Shown: in pieces, positions 1 to 12,444 of the stretch
Layout: each line of letters opens with the position of its first letter
Numbering within the stretch: position 1 is the first letter of the stretch
Assembly: GCA_036971475.1 (NCBI GenBank)
Contig: JBAIZL010000001.1
Location: forward strand, 76,007,771 to 76,071,770
Source of the DNA: Prosapia bicincta
Lineage: Eukaryota; Arthropoda; Insecta; Hemiptera; Cercopidae
Length of the DNA: 64,000 bases
Direction: 5' to 3'
Program-made: the position numbers and the translations under genes
Notes under the pieces: model-generated
Database searches by the model: none
What the model saw: only the letters and a program-made list of their open reading frames with translations
What the model was told of the DNA's origin: nothing

Positions 1-2
1 GC

Positions 3-305
3 TGTTGGAAGTCGTCCTTAAGTCTATCAGTTAATGGTTCTCTCGGGAAGACGCACGCTGTGGAATGTGTTCCCTCAGTCACCAGGAAGACACCAAGGAT
101 CTGTCTGCTCCGACTCTTGCTATCAGAATGCTACTTATCCTAACCTAGTTATATTAATTTAGAAAGGGACCGGAAAATACAAGTTTAGCACAATCAGCTA
201 TTTAATATCAGTCTGCTGAAGAGTGCCGGTCTCCCATGGCGACCATTGAAACTATTTTTCATTTACAGAGATCAAGGTTTGGCCGTAATATAAAAAAATG
301 TTACA
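3..305. repeat. LTR-like direct repeat, copy 1
   Basis: An imperfect copy of this roughly 303-bp block recurs at 482-787. Both copies begin TGTTGGAA and end TGTTACA, the TG..CA termini usual for LTRs. Shared blocks include the TCGTCCTTAAGTCTATCAG segment near the start, a run around AGAAAGGGA, and a GTGCCGGTCTCCCATG segment. Only about 175 bp separates the copies, so an LTR element here would have lost nearly all of its interior. I see no clear primer-binding site, polypurine tract or target-site duplication, and the left flank lies at the window edge. A plain tandem duplication is the alternative. Confidence 0.5.
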
Positions 306-481
306 GACCCCCACAAAACGGAAACAGGGGAGGTTGTGATGTCAACCCCCCTTGAGTGAGAGTGTAGTCAGGGTGTATCAATTTAGTCAGCATCATAGAA
401 TCCTCTTGGGCCATGGATGGTGCGCTTATATACCATTTAATGTAAATAATTATAATAGAAAGAGATTTAAATAGTTTAACT

Positions 482-787
482 GTTGGAATTCGTCCTTAAG
501 TCTATCAGTTAACTCGGTCTGCTTACTGGTTCCCTCGGGAATGTGATCCCTTAGTTACCAGGAAGATGCTAAGGACCAGTTCTCTTAGACTCATGCTATC
601 AGAATGCTACTTTTTCTAACTTGGTTATATTAATTTAGAAAGGGATCGAAAAATACAAGCTTAGCATAATCAGCTGTTTAATATGGGTCTGCTGAAAAGT
701 GCCGGTCTCCCATGACAACCATTGGAACTATTTACTATTTTTCATTTACGGAGATCAAGGATTGAGAGTAATATAGAAAATGTTACA
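482..787. repeat. LTR-like direct repeat, copy 2
   Basis: Second copy of the repeat at 3-305, diverged by scattered substitutions and small indels such as a TACTATTT insertion near its 3' end. The 306-481 spacer holds a C-rich stretch and a TATATA box-like motif at about 427, but no coding sequence. Confidence 0.5.
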
Positions 788-816
788 AAAGATATCAAGC
801 ATAGTGATACCGCTTC

Positions 817-1350
817 TTGCCCAACCACTCCAGAAATAGAGGAATTGAAGCAAAACTCAAACTTATTAGAGTTAGCAGATCAGTAACACAAATATGTAGT
901 CTGATGTCTTGCCTTAGTGAAGAATCAGGAAAGATAAAGTGTGTTACGTTTATTAGAAATTCAAAAATTGTGCCTAAAGATGTAGCAATTTTGAAAACAG
1001 GTTTATTTGTTCAGTTTTCTTTGCCAGAAGAAGAACAATTACTTCAGGAAAACCAGAGAAAAAACATTTGGTAATGTCAAAGCACATTTAATTGGGATCT
1101 AAAATCTAGTTCTCATAAATGGTGTTGTGACTTTTCAGGATCATTAAAAATGAAAGAAAAAGAAATCAAAGAAGAACATGAGAAATTTTTGGAAAATCTT
1201 AGGGTAAATAGGACAGGGTATTTCATTAAAAAAGTTAAAGGGGGCAAAAATATTTTTGAAAGGCTAGTGAGTCTAAATGATTTAAATAATGTTAATATTG
1301 GGGAACTCAACCACTCCAGGAGATTCGATAAAAAAAATTTTTTACAATGA
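817..1350 (+). pseudogene. Unrecognised 178-codon frame with one stop
   Basis: One reading frame runs from 817 to 1350, interrupted only by TAA at 1072-1074, just after a residue trio N-I-W. It has no initiator ATG at its start. The second half is lysine- and glutamate-rich (KEKEIKEEHEKFLENL) and looks helical. I do not recognise the family. Its place directly after an LTR-like repeat suggests a degraded mobile-element gene, but that is inference. Confidence 0.25.
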
Positions 1351-2440
1351 AGTAAAAATTATAGGTTTTTCAAGTAACACAAATCCTGCAACAAATCGAC
1401 TACCTTTAGTGTTTGTCTACTACAGCAGATAAAATAACAAAACTACACAGAATTTCCCAAATCACTTTAATGGATGGTGTTCAGACATGTATTATCGTTG
1501 ACATATCTCCCTGTGGCATTTCTCACAAGGGTCAGCCAATGCCCTTTCGAAAAAAATCAAATCTACCCTTGACAATTTTAATGTAAAATTAGAATCACAA
1601 TTAAATAGAATGTCTTTTGATTGGCAATATTTTAAGATTTCAGTTGCAAAATTATCAGTACGTTGGTAATAATATATAATTTATGTAAGTAAGATGATAA
1701 GTCTCTATCTATATGTTCCATAATTTTGGTGAAAATTTGAAATGTTCATAAATGGGATTGGGGGAAATATTGAGGATAAAAACATTTTCTGCACCCCTGA
1801 GTGCACCTTTTAAAAATTGAGTATATATGCAATAAAATAGAAATTTAGTGTAATTTTGTAATGATTTTCATTAAATCTTTAGTAGACAGTGAATCTCCTG
1901 CACCCTTTCAAACTCTTCAACTGCTTATTTGTAATTTGTGAAGTATGAACCAAAAAATAATCTTTAATAAGATAAAACTTATTTAAATTTGTGATTAGGT
2001 CTCATATTTTTCAACATATAACAAATTTCAAAATTTGTTATTTGCAAAATATTATAATTTGTTAAAAAAATTAATATTATGCACTCAACATTCGCATAAT
2101 ATTAAGGGAAACGTATGTTGCACAAAAATGTTGTAGGAATCATGAAAAACATATTGCAACCAAGAAAATGCAGGTCTATGTAAGTTTACTAACAGTAAAG
2201 TTACAACTTCAGTTTATGATTTACATTTCAATAGCCATGGTTTCATCATCAGAGAGAATGTTATTACTCTTAAATAATTCAGTATTATAAGAATTAGTAC
2301 TTATACTCCAACTGGGTTTCAAAAATGTTCTCCAAAATACCTGATAAATTTTAAAAAATGAAAAAATCAAGAAGTCAAAGTCCTGCCTGTTGCTGGTTGT
2401 TTGGTGATAGAAAGGTATAGAAATAGATTGCATGCTAGAG
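1351..2440. other. No gene recognised
   Basis: AT-rich sequence with many stops in all frames. A short peptide-like run near 1500-1560 (DISPCGISHKGQP) might continue the preceding frame after a frameshift. Nothing else can be supported. Confidence 0.4.
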
Positions 2441-2450
2441 ATAGAGATTA

Positions 2451-2605
2451 GGGTTAGGAAGTGGAAAAAAAATTGATATCCGATATTATCAACTAAACTA
2501 CCAGTGAATATCGATATGTAGATATTATTGTTAAAACCAATTGATATATCAGCAGTAAAGAATTAAAAATTTAAATTTACATTAACATATTTCCATATTT
2601 ACATT

Positions 2606-2680
<75 letters not shown>

Positions 2681-3406
2681 CTTAAAAAGAAAATTATTTC
2701 CCCCAAAATTCTCTTCCTAGAGAGCCTAATAATTTCAGCATATTTGCATGATTGGGTTTTAGTTTACCCCTTTCTGCCAATAAAACCTCTCAACATTTCG
2801 AGAAAAGCCACTACTGGAACGAATGTTCCAACAACTGCCGGATATTTTCTGGCCAATTGATGTAGGGATGAGTTTGGCGGTGGAATATTCTTCCAAATTT
2901 TGAATGGATTGTTCCTAAGGTCTGCTACCATTGCCCCCAATCAACTCTTTCATGCCAACTGGAAAGTCGAAACCCCTAGCTGCTGTGCGAAAGAAGTTAC
3001 CGTCTGGATGATTTCTATCCTAAATACTTAGTATTATACATAAAACATGTTATTGCTCAACTTAATTTATTTTATTTTCAACTACTTTAAAAGAATAACA
3101 TCTGTTAATAACAGATGCATTATTTCATTTACATTTACAACACTTGTAGAAATGAAGGTTAAACTGATCGATTCAAAATTTGTATAAGACCAAAAATTTT
3201 TAAATTGATCATCACGTTTTTGTCCTATGATTTTTAAGTCTAGATAACCCCAAAAATAATTTTTGGTTTCTTAATATTTGAATTGTAAATATATCGCTTC
3301 GAAATATTGGTGTTTCCGATATATCGGATATGATAATATCGGAGATAAATATCGCCAATCCATCTCCAATATTTCGATATATCACTTTTTGATGTCTCAA
3401 CCTTAC
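2451..3406 (-). mobile_element. hAT-type transposon relic
   Basis: The ends are related inverted sequences: the left starts GGGTTAGGAAG and continues into a GATATCCGATATT block, and the right end, read in reverse, carries GGTTGAGACATC followed by GATATATCGAAATATT. TAGAGATTA flanks both sides (2442-2450 and 3407-3415), matching the expected short hAT duplication. On the - strand around 3000-2700 a broken frame resembles the C-terminal hAT dimerisation domain (LHQLARKYPAVVGTFVP), with the usual LARKYL..TSVPSER pattern degraded. A TA tract followed by a T run (2608-2680) lies inside. Exact ends are uncertain by a few bases. Confidence 0.5.
2608..2680. repeat. (TA)n followed by (T)n microsatellite
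   Basis: About 22 TA units run into a pure T run of nearly 30 bases. It lies inside the hAT relic. Confidence 0.95.
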
Positions 3407-3719
3407 TAGAGATTAACCATTGTGTTGAGTGTGTAATGAAGAAAACAGTACTATTGAGAAATACTGTTAAATGTATACTAGAGAATGTGGAGAAATATGC
3501 CATCTTATGGAATTTGCGAAGTTATCACTGTTAAAAATAATCATACATTTTCAGGAATTTGATATAAAGAGACATTGGAATGATTAATGCTTCGGGGTTT
3601 GAGACTCTCCGATAAGAAGAAAATATAAATATTGGAAAAATATTTAATACAATTTATATCTCGTTAGTTTTCTATTTAACATAAATGTTTTTCATGTTAT
3701 CGTAATATATTGACTTCTT

Positions 3720-4260
3720 TGCACAGGCATCCAGCTTCAAGAGTAGCTGATAGCCCGATGTCCACGGTATATTATCCTTGCCAGCCCCCAATGCTTCTTG
3801 TTTATGAGAATATCTTTTCACGTTTCCACTTCGGCTCTCAGAAAGTCCCTCATTGGTATGGGGTACGTGCAGTCAAACAAAATGTGCTTTACACTTTCAT
3901 CTTCACCCTCACAAAGTGCACAGATTGGAGAATTCGAAAGACCAAATCAAAATAAATATTCCTCCGTCACTAGATGGCCGGATCGTGCTCGAGCTCCAAA
4001 AGCTGTAATCGGACGTGAAACTTCCCTGAATTTGTCCTCGCTCGATTGTTCAGGCTGAAATTGAAAAAGATGACGACCTGTGGCCTCTTCTTTCCAAGAT
4101 CCAGTCCAAAATTTATGAAAGTATTTATTTGCCAAGCTTTTACAATACGTGAATGGATACTTGGCTTTAAATGTTGGGTACATATGGGATGCCGCTTTAG
4201 CTGTTTCATCGGCCCTCTCATTTCCTGGTATTCCCCAATGCGTGGGTACCTATTGAAGAG
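3720..4260 (-). pseudogene. Non-LTR retrotransposon tail (RNase H and Cys motif), decayed
   Basis: Read on the - strand from about 4260 to 3720, a frame broken by several frameshifts shows the RNase H landmark H-x-GIPGNERAD (seen as LGIPGNE then RADETAKAA). It is followed by a long linker and then a Cys/His knuckle seen as CALCEGEDESVKHILFDC. This order is typical of the end of ORF2 in RNase H-bearing non-LTR elements (I/R1/LOA-like). The reverse transcriptase part is absent, so this is a 5'-truncated dead insertion just upstream of a PSMD4 exon. Confidence 0.65.
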
Positions 4261-4645
4261 TTATGTCCTACCCTATGTTCTTCAGGCTGTTAGCAAATTT
4301 TCTAATTTCAGCAATGCAAAAAGAGTAATCCCCTGTGGTTGAATTTAGGAGAGTAAAATGTGGTATAAATACCATTAGTAAAATATGTTTTATATAATGG
4401 TTTGTTATCGTAATATATTAAATGATAATAAGTCTATGTAGAAAACTTCAGGAGTAAGTAAAATTTTAACTTTTATTCCTGAAAAATGTTAAAATTTGAA
4501 AATAGTTTATAACCACTACTCTTAGACCAACTAGAGCTAAACATTTGTAAGTTATTTACATGAACAATATTCTAAAGAGAAAATTTGTTTAGTAATACAT
4601 ATATACTATTAAATATGATAATTAATGTATACTATGTTTCCTTAG

Positions 4646-4801
4646 TTGGCATTGAAACATCGCCAAGGAAAGAACCATAAAATGCGCATAGTTGCATTTG
4701 TGGGAAGCCCAGTAGATTCTGAGGAAAAAGAATTAGTTAAGCTTGCAAAAAGATTAAAAAAAGAAAAAGTAACTGTGGACATTGTCAGCTTTGGCGAAGA
4801 G
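4646..4801 (+). CDS. PSMD4: PSMD4 exon: VWA domain middle
   Basis: 52 codons, phase 0 at both ends. The acceptor is TTTCCTTAG before TTG and the donor is GAG|GTAAGT. It encodes [22 protein letters not shown] and a Lys-rich helix ending in VDIVSFGEE, a near match to vertebrate PSMD4 VWA residues about 95-146. Confidence 0.95.
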
Positions 4802-7800
4802 GTAAGTTTTGAGTAAGTGGTAGGGTCAATGATTTTTTTTTTTTTTTTTGCTTGAGGGCACCACTTGTGTTTTATCATATGGGGAAGAAAAGGAGAAATG
4901 CAGTTCCATTATATACAGACCCTATTATTTTGATTAGTGCTTTGAATATGTGAGAGTACCTTTATGTTACAAGACTTTCAAACAATGCGGAATTAAATTT
5001 TAACACAGTTTTTGTTTTCCTTCTTTTATAATTTAGTTTAGGGTCTAAATACCATTAATAAAATATGTTAAAAAATAATAGTTTGTGTAAGAATAACTAT
5101 TAATAAGATGAGTTTTGGTAGAGGTTAAAGCTTATTTGAGTTTTTTTGGATTAGATATTAGACTGACAGACTGGCTTTGCTAGTAGTCCAGTCTGTAATC
5201 TTAAAATAGACACATGAAGACTAAAATAAAGACTATATCTCAGGCATATTGTGCCTTAATTGTTTAGTACCCATAGCTACTTACTGTTTTTATGGGGTAA
5301 TAATTATGCTAATAAACCCTATGTAAATATAATATGTAAAAACTTATATAAATATACATTTTCAGTTTTTAAAATTAGTTAATAGGACTAAAAAATACAG
5401 AAACTTTTCATGGTTGACATCGAGCTCCTGTTATTAAATATGATAATTAATTACAAAAAGCCTTAACATGGTTAACCAAAAGTAATATGGTAAGGCCATA
5501 AGTATGCTTCTAAATATTGCTTGAATAAGTACTAAAACTCAATTAATTGTACTGAAAGGCTTAATTTATTAATCTTATAGTAAAAAAACAAAACAATTGT
5601 TTAGTACCCTTAACTATTTAAAGTACTTTTTATTTGAAAAAAGTACATTAATAAAAAAACCGATAAATGCAAATTATATGTTTAAAATTAATTAATAATT
5701 GTGGATTATTCACTTCAACTAACAAATTAACTTTTACAGATATTTGTCACCATTTACAGGGACTAAAAATACAGAAAATTTTGAGGCTTAACATTACCTC
5801 TTGGTATCAAATGTGTAAATAAATTACAAACCGAAAAAGTACTTCCTTACTTACTAGCCAACGCCCACCCTTGGCTGTTGAGCCATTTGGTGACTCGCTG
5901 ACCAGTAGAGGTGTCAGCGCGTTGGTAAGGCAGAAACCTCAGTGATCGTTTAGATTACGCAGGGGGCACCACGAGCAGGCGATCACTATCACCACCCCCA
6001 CAAGCCTAAAAAGTCACAAATATTTATCCTATGCTTTAAATTCTTGATTTATCCATTCAAATGTATTGAATGTAGTCCATATAGACATTTGGGTATATCC
6101 AGTGATGTGGTTGGGGAATATTCCCTCAGTGAAGGGAATTTATAAATGGGAATATTTCCAGGGAACTTCCTGTAGGCTTTTTAAGTTTCCAAAACGAGGG
6201 AATTTATAGGAATTTATGAAATATACCCATTTAAATAAGGTTTATTTTTTCTTAAAACTGTTTAGTACTTTTTAAATGCAATGTAATATGTTTGTTTTTA
6301 AGTGTGTCATATAATGTCTCATGCAAATAATTCTCTTTTTATATAACTTTCTCTGAAGTTTTAAATCCAGCTAGGATTTGTGCTTACCACACCCATATTT
6401 AACATCCAACCTTTAAAGGGTATACATAAATAGTATCTCTAGGAACTCTGTGCAAGACATTTCATCTAGTATCTTTTTAAAACTTATATGACAACAAAAT
6501 ATAGCTTTCGTGGTGTAAGTGATGGTACCATTAGATGGCAGGAGTGATTGTTAGAAGCACACTTTTAAATTTATAAGATGTTACGATTTGATTTTAAAAT
6601 ATTTTGTTTTTAAATAGATTGTTTTGTGTTTAGATCTCCAATACTGATGTTCTCACTGCTTTTATCAATACTTTAAATGGCAAGGAAGGAGCAGGCAGTC
6701 ACTTGGTTACTATTCCTCCTGGACCACATTTATCTGATGCATTGATATCTTCTCCTGTCATTCAGGTAAGGATACACCAGCCAAAATAACAAGTACTCAA
6801 TAACATTGTACTCAGAGAAGTATATGAATTTTTCTTTTCCTCTCACCTGGTTGTCGTCGAAACCTCCATTGCACAACAGGCGTGAAAGTAGTAACAAACA
6901 AAAATAATAGTCACCATACATAGTACATAATAAAGTGCTTCGGGCAGTTTAAAACCCGCTCCCAAGTTAATATAGTACATAATAACACCATACATAGTCA
7001 GACAATAGAAAATTGCAAAGAAAATCGCTTTCTATCTTGCCACTTAATATTGTTATTCTGACATATGTACATATTTATATTAGTTATAATCATAAAGTGA
7101 TAAGAAACTAAAATAAAGTCTTTTTTTGTTGATTTAAGTAGAAATTGACTTTAACAAAAAAATGTTTGTTACTTGTTTAAAGAGTAAGTCTACTTTATGT
7201 GTGTTCATCTCTGACCACCTAAGCTAAAGGAGAACAAAATAAATGCACAAAATAGTGCGTTTATTCAAAAACATTAGAACAAAAATAAACAACCACTTTC
7301 TGTAAAAAAAATCATTACATAAAATACCATTATAAAACATTGTAAACGTCAAAATGGTTTAAAAATGCAATAATAAAAGACATTAACACAAATTACTTAT
7401 CCAATATTCGAATCTCAAAAAATTAACGTGGGATGGCCGTATTTCAAAACGACTAAGGCTTAATGTTCTCCAAACTGTTCAAAAGCACTGATGTAAAAAT
7501 CAAACCTTTTTCCAAACACTTATTAACAATAGAGGAGTTTAAACTAGACTGGGAATGAACGTGTCGTTGCACCCACCGTCTCTCATAAGGGAACAGGGGA
7601 TCACACAGGCAAGCTCTCAGTCCCTCGCAAGGAAACCCAAATCGTGTCGTTGCTCCCACCGTCTCTCATAAGAAAACAGGGGATTGCACAGACACACTCA
7701 GTCCCTCGCAAGGAAACCCAAAGCGTGCCCTTGCAACCACCCTCTCATAAGGAAACAAGGGATCGCACAGACACATTCAGTTCCTCGTGAGGAAACCCAG

Positions 7801-10800
7801 AGCGTGCACACCCACCATCTCTCATAACGAAACAGAGCATCGCATATACACACTCAGTCCCTCACAAGGAAACCCAGAGCATGTAGTTGTGCCCACCGTC
7901 TCTCTTAAGGAAACAGGAGATCACACAGACACATTCAGTCCCTCGCAAGGAAACCCAGAGCGTGCACGCCCACCGTCTCTCATAAGGAAACAGGGGATCA
8001 CACAGGCAGGCTTTCAGTCCTTCGCATGGAAACCCAGAGTGTCGGTACGCTAGCCATACTGAACATGTTAATTACCTAATATATATTCATACTCAACTGA
8101 TTGTTTAATTTAAGTGACAAATTGTCCTTTGATTCTGACTTACAACATATCAAGTGTTAAAAATAAGTAAGTTAGCTTGGGAATCATGATGGAGAGATGA
8201 GATGCTTAATTCATCTTATTGAGAACAGAGAATGTATTTTTATTGTGGAATTATGTTGTGTTTGAGCCTTGTATTATTTTATCAAATTTGGATACTATGC
8301 AACAAAATTTTCAGATAATTTTTATTTTAATTCTTGATTCAGAATATATAAAGACAGATGTTTTTGATTACAGTGCTAATGTTTAACAGTTGCAAATAAT
8401 TAACTGTATCAATTGTTATGTTTGAAGTGGTCAAATAATGTAATACGAGGAGTATTTTTAAACTAAGGGCAGTTTGTTTATATTCCCTCATAGTTCGCGT
8501 GTATGCCGCAACGAGCGCTTGCGCCGCATCCCGGCATGCCTTGGCAACAACTATGCTCTGTTACAGCTGTGTAGCTAACCTGTGCGTTGTGTTCTGTGCT
8601 TGCAAAATGTTCAAGGTTATCGAATTGCCCGCCCCTTGCGAAGTTCTACGGTTTTTGTCGGCAAGAAACATGTCTGCTGCAGAAATTCACCGACAGATTT
8701 CTGAAGTTTACGGTGCTAATGCCATGTGTGAAGGAAAAGTGCGTAAGTGGGTTCGAGACTTCAAAGATGGCCGTGACAATGTCCATGACGAAACGCGATC
8801 TGGTCATCCATCTCTAATGTCAGACGATTTGCTGGCTTCAGTTGAAGGGAAAATTCATGACAACAGACACTTCACGATCACTACTCTCTCACACGAATTT
8901 CCCGAAGTTTCAAGGTCTGTGATTTACAAAATTGTTCATGAAAAATTAAACTTTAAGAAACTGTGCTCGCGTTGGGTCCCTAAACTCCTGACGGAGGAGC
9001 ACAAACACAAAAGACTCGAGAGTTCCTTGAATTTTCTGACACGTTATGACGAAAATGGTGACGTCATGCTGAGTCGGATCGTAACTGGAGACGAAACGTG
9101 GGTTTTGCATTTCACTCCCGAATCGAAACAACAAAGCATGGAATGAAGACACACACAATCTCCCGTAAAGGTTAAAGCCAAACAGACTTTGTCACAGCGC
9201 AAGATCATGGCGTCCATGTTTTGGGATAGGCATGGTGTTTTGCTGGTCGACTTTATGGAACGAGGAACGACAATAAATGTAGAAGCCTACTGCCAAACCC
9301 TGAGGAAGCTGCGCAGAGCAATTCAAAACAAGAGACGTGGCATGCTCACAAAAGGAATTTTGTTGCTACACGATAATGCAAGGTCTCACACTGCCGCTCA
9401 GACCCGAGCTGCATTGGACTCTTTTGGCTGGGAAGTTTTGGACCAACCACCCTACAGCCCTGACCTTGCGCCGAGCGACTTTCATCTCTTCCATCATCTG
9501 AAACATCACTTGGGCGGCAGCCGTTATGACGATGACGACGAATTGAAAACGGCTGTGAATTCTTGGTTATCACAGCAGGTGGCAAGTTTTTATGAAGAAG
9601 GTTTCCAAAATTTAGTTGTGTGATATGATAAGTGTTTACAAAAACTTGGAAACTATATAGAAAAATAGATAAAAGTATGTAGATTCCGAAAATAAAATTA
9701 GTTTTTGCAAATTTCCTTTTGTACTTTTAAATTTTCAAACGGCCCTTACTTTAAAAACACGCCTTGTAGTAGGTAATAGTTTGTCAGAGACTCTGTCAAA
9801 CGCCATTTTTTTTTTTTTTTGGTATTTTTATATGTTATTTAAAAATGTTTTCCAAACAAGAAACGAATAGTTATAAATTGTGCAAATCCGAAATAACAGT
9901 TAAAGCACATTAATAATCATCATACAGGAAACCTCACTTTAAAAACGTATATAAAACTTTACATGCTCAAGATTTCCTTTTAATTTTTTCAGTATAAAGG
10001 CAGACAATGTTTTTTCACTTTTAAATTTATTCATCTGTTTTATTTTTTGTGGTTTGTGTTTTGTTTGCTATGTAAATTTTGTTGCAATATGTCTATTACA
10101 AATAGCTACAAAGTATCTATAAGAATAGGCTCTCTTCAGACAAGGGCTAAATGTAAGTTTCTTGTTAGCAATTGTGACGATCAGAAGTTTAAGTACAGTA
10201 TCGTATTGTGGCTTGTAGTGCAGTACATTGCAGTATACAGTATGTTACAGTAATTTTAAGTGCTTGTACTTTAATATATTCTAGAGAGCCAGATCATAAT
10301 AAAAAAACAAGGGGGTTAAAAGGCATCAAAACAAGAGGTTTACGAACAAAGACAAACTTGATAAAATTTATAGTGTTGTTTCAGGCAGGATGAAAATGAC
10401 TGATTCTAAAAATTTTGGAATTGCACCATTTACTTCATCTACAATTTTGAAAAACCATAATAAAATCGAAGATGCATCACCTGATTATAACCTTGCACCA
10501 ATTCAGAAATAAATCTGTAGTGCATTACATGAATGATTCAACTAAGACAGGTTATTCACGGATTGTTGATGTCAGATCTAACAATGAGGAAATTAGTGGA
10601 CAATTAATTCGAGAAGAGGCTTTGGAGCATAACTACTTGGGTATGAAGAAAGTCAAACAAGTGTCAGATGGCTCAATTGACTGCAAAAGATATGAAATGA
10701 CTTGTAAGGTGATTTGTCTAGAATAATTAGCTGTTCCTATCAATAAATCTAATGAATGGAGAATAGAAACCATTCAAAACATTATCAATGGGAACAGCCA

Positions 10801-12181
10801 GGACAACATTTTCAATTCTGACAAAACTGGCATATTTTATCAACTTTTACCATGTCAAACATTAGCTGCTAAAGGAGAAACGCTCAAAAGTGGGAAGAAA
10901 TCTAAACTTCATGTTTTACAACATTATTTTGCTGCATTGCAAACGGAACCAAAAAACTGAAGTCATTAATCATTGACAAGTCATTCATTAAAAGCTCTTT
11001 TTAAAATCGTGAACTCTTTTCTATGTACTTAACGCGGAAACAAACGTGCTTGGATGACAAAACCTATTTTTAACAAATGCTTGGTGCAGATGGACATGAA
11101 AATGAGAAACAAAAGAAAAAAACAATCTTTTAGTAGACAGTTGTTGAGCTCATCCAATTACAAGCAGACTAGAAAACGTACATGTTGAATTCTTTCCGTC
11201 CAACTGTTCTCTCGTCTTACAACCACTTGATTTGGGGATCTTATGGTCTGTTGAGGTTACAGGACAGTTTTATTTTGAAAAATTTTACTGAATCTAGAAC
11301 GGTGACAATATAATTAACTAAAAAGATGCCTGGTTCTCAAATTAACCGGACATGAATCTGAAGTTGAAGAAGGTGTGGGGGAAAATAAAGGCACTGTTTT
11401 GTAGAATGCTGTTGTTTCTGCATTTGGGAACATTAATGTGGATAAGTTTTGTTGGTAAGATATGAACCAAGTGACAGCGAAATTGTGGAAAATGAAACGG
11501 AAAAGCGTCAACTCGTACATCGACCCTCTGCAATTCTGATAGCAGTAGAGTGGAGATGAAAAATTTCTGAAAAGAATGTGCTCTTAATTTAGGTTTAGAT
11601 ACCATTCACTTGTGTCTAACTCTTCTACATGATGTTATAGTCACTATTTTTCAAAATTTTGATTCTGTTGGACAATTCATTTTAATGAACAAAACTACAA
11701 AAAAATCGCAGCTTAAATAAGACTTTTTAAACTTAAACTTTCAAGTTGCATTCATATTTTAAATAAGAAAAAATGGTTTTCTTATAGTTTTTTTGTTTTA
11801 GTTTTTTTTTAGTTGTTATATACATGTACTTTGCTACAAAATAGTATTTACAATATCATAAATTTTATTTCTACACAAACATTAATATTTGCTGTTAAAG
11901 AACATGTATTGAGTTTATTTCAACCATTCTTCTTCAACAATGACTTATAAATAATATTCGAGCTGGCTTGTGAGTGAAACTTACAATTAAATAATAAAAA
12001 TATGGTACAACTCACAAATATACAATTTTTTATTTCAAACGCGTTTCAACGACTAATTTGTTGTCATCCTCAGTGAAAATACACAAATGAAATTAACTAA
12101 AAAATATATATATATATTAAACATAACCTATAAAGTTTTAGCAAAAGTGTTATAACTTTTGCTAAAACTTTATAGGTTATG

Positions 12182-12231
<50 letters not shown>

Positions 12232-12398
12232 TTGATATTTAATATTATCCATTGTTTTTCCGTTGCACTGACTTTATGAAGTTAATATATTACTATTTTT
12301 GAGTAATTTTATCCACCGTTAAGTGCAATAATTTTACCAAGGTAAAATTATTGCACTTAACGGTGGATAAAATTACTCAAAAATAGTAATATATTAAC

Positions 12399-12444
<46 letters not shown>

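Noticed and set aside
2221..2433. CTGATGATGAAACC string near a GAAA, tested as a hammerhead
   Set aside because: No stem II or stem I can be formed; a chance match.
5850..6010. Possible tRNA-derived SINE
   Set aside because: No A box or B box in the right spacing and no tail repeat.
8946..9585. Open frames antisense to the mariner transposase
   Set aside because: No domain; shadows of the sense frame.
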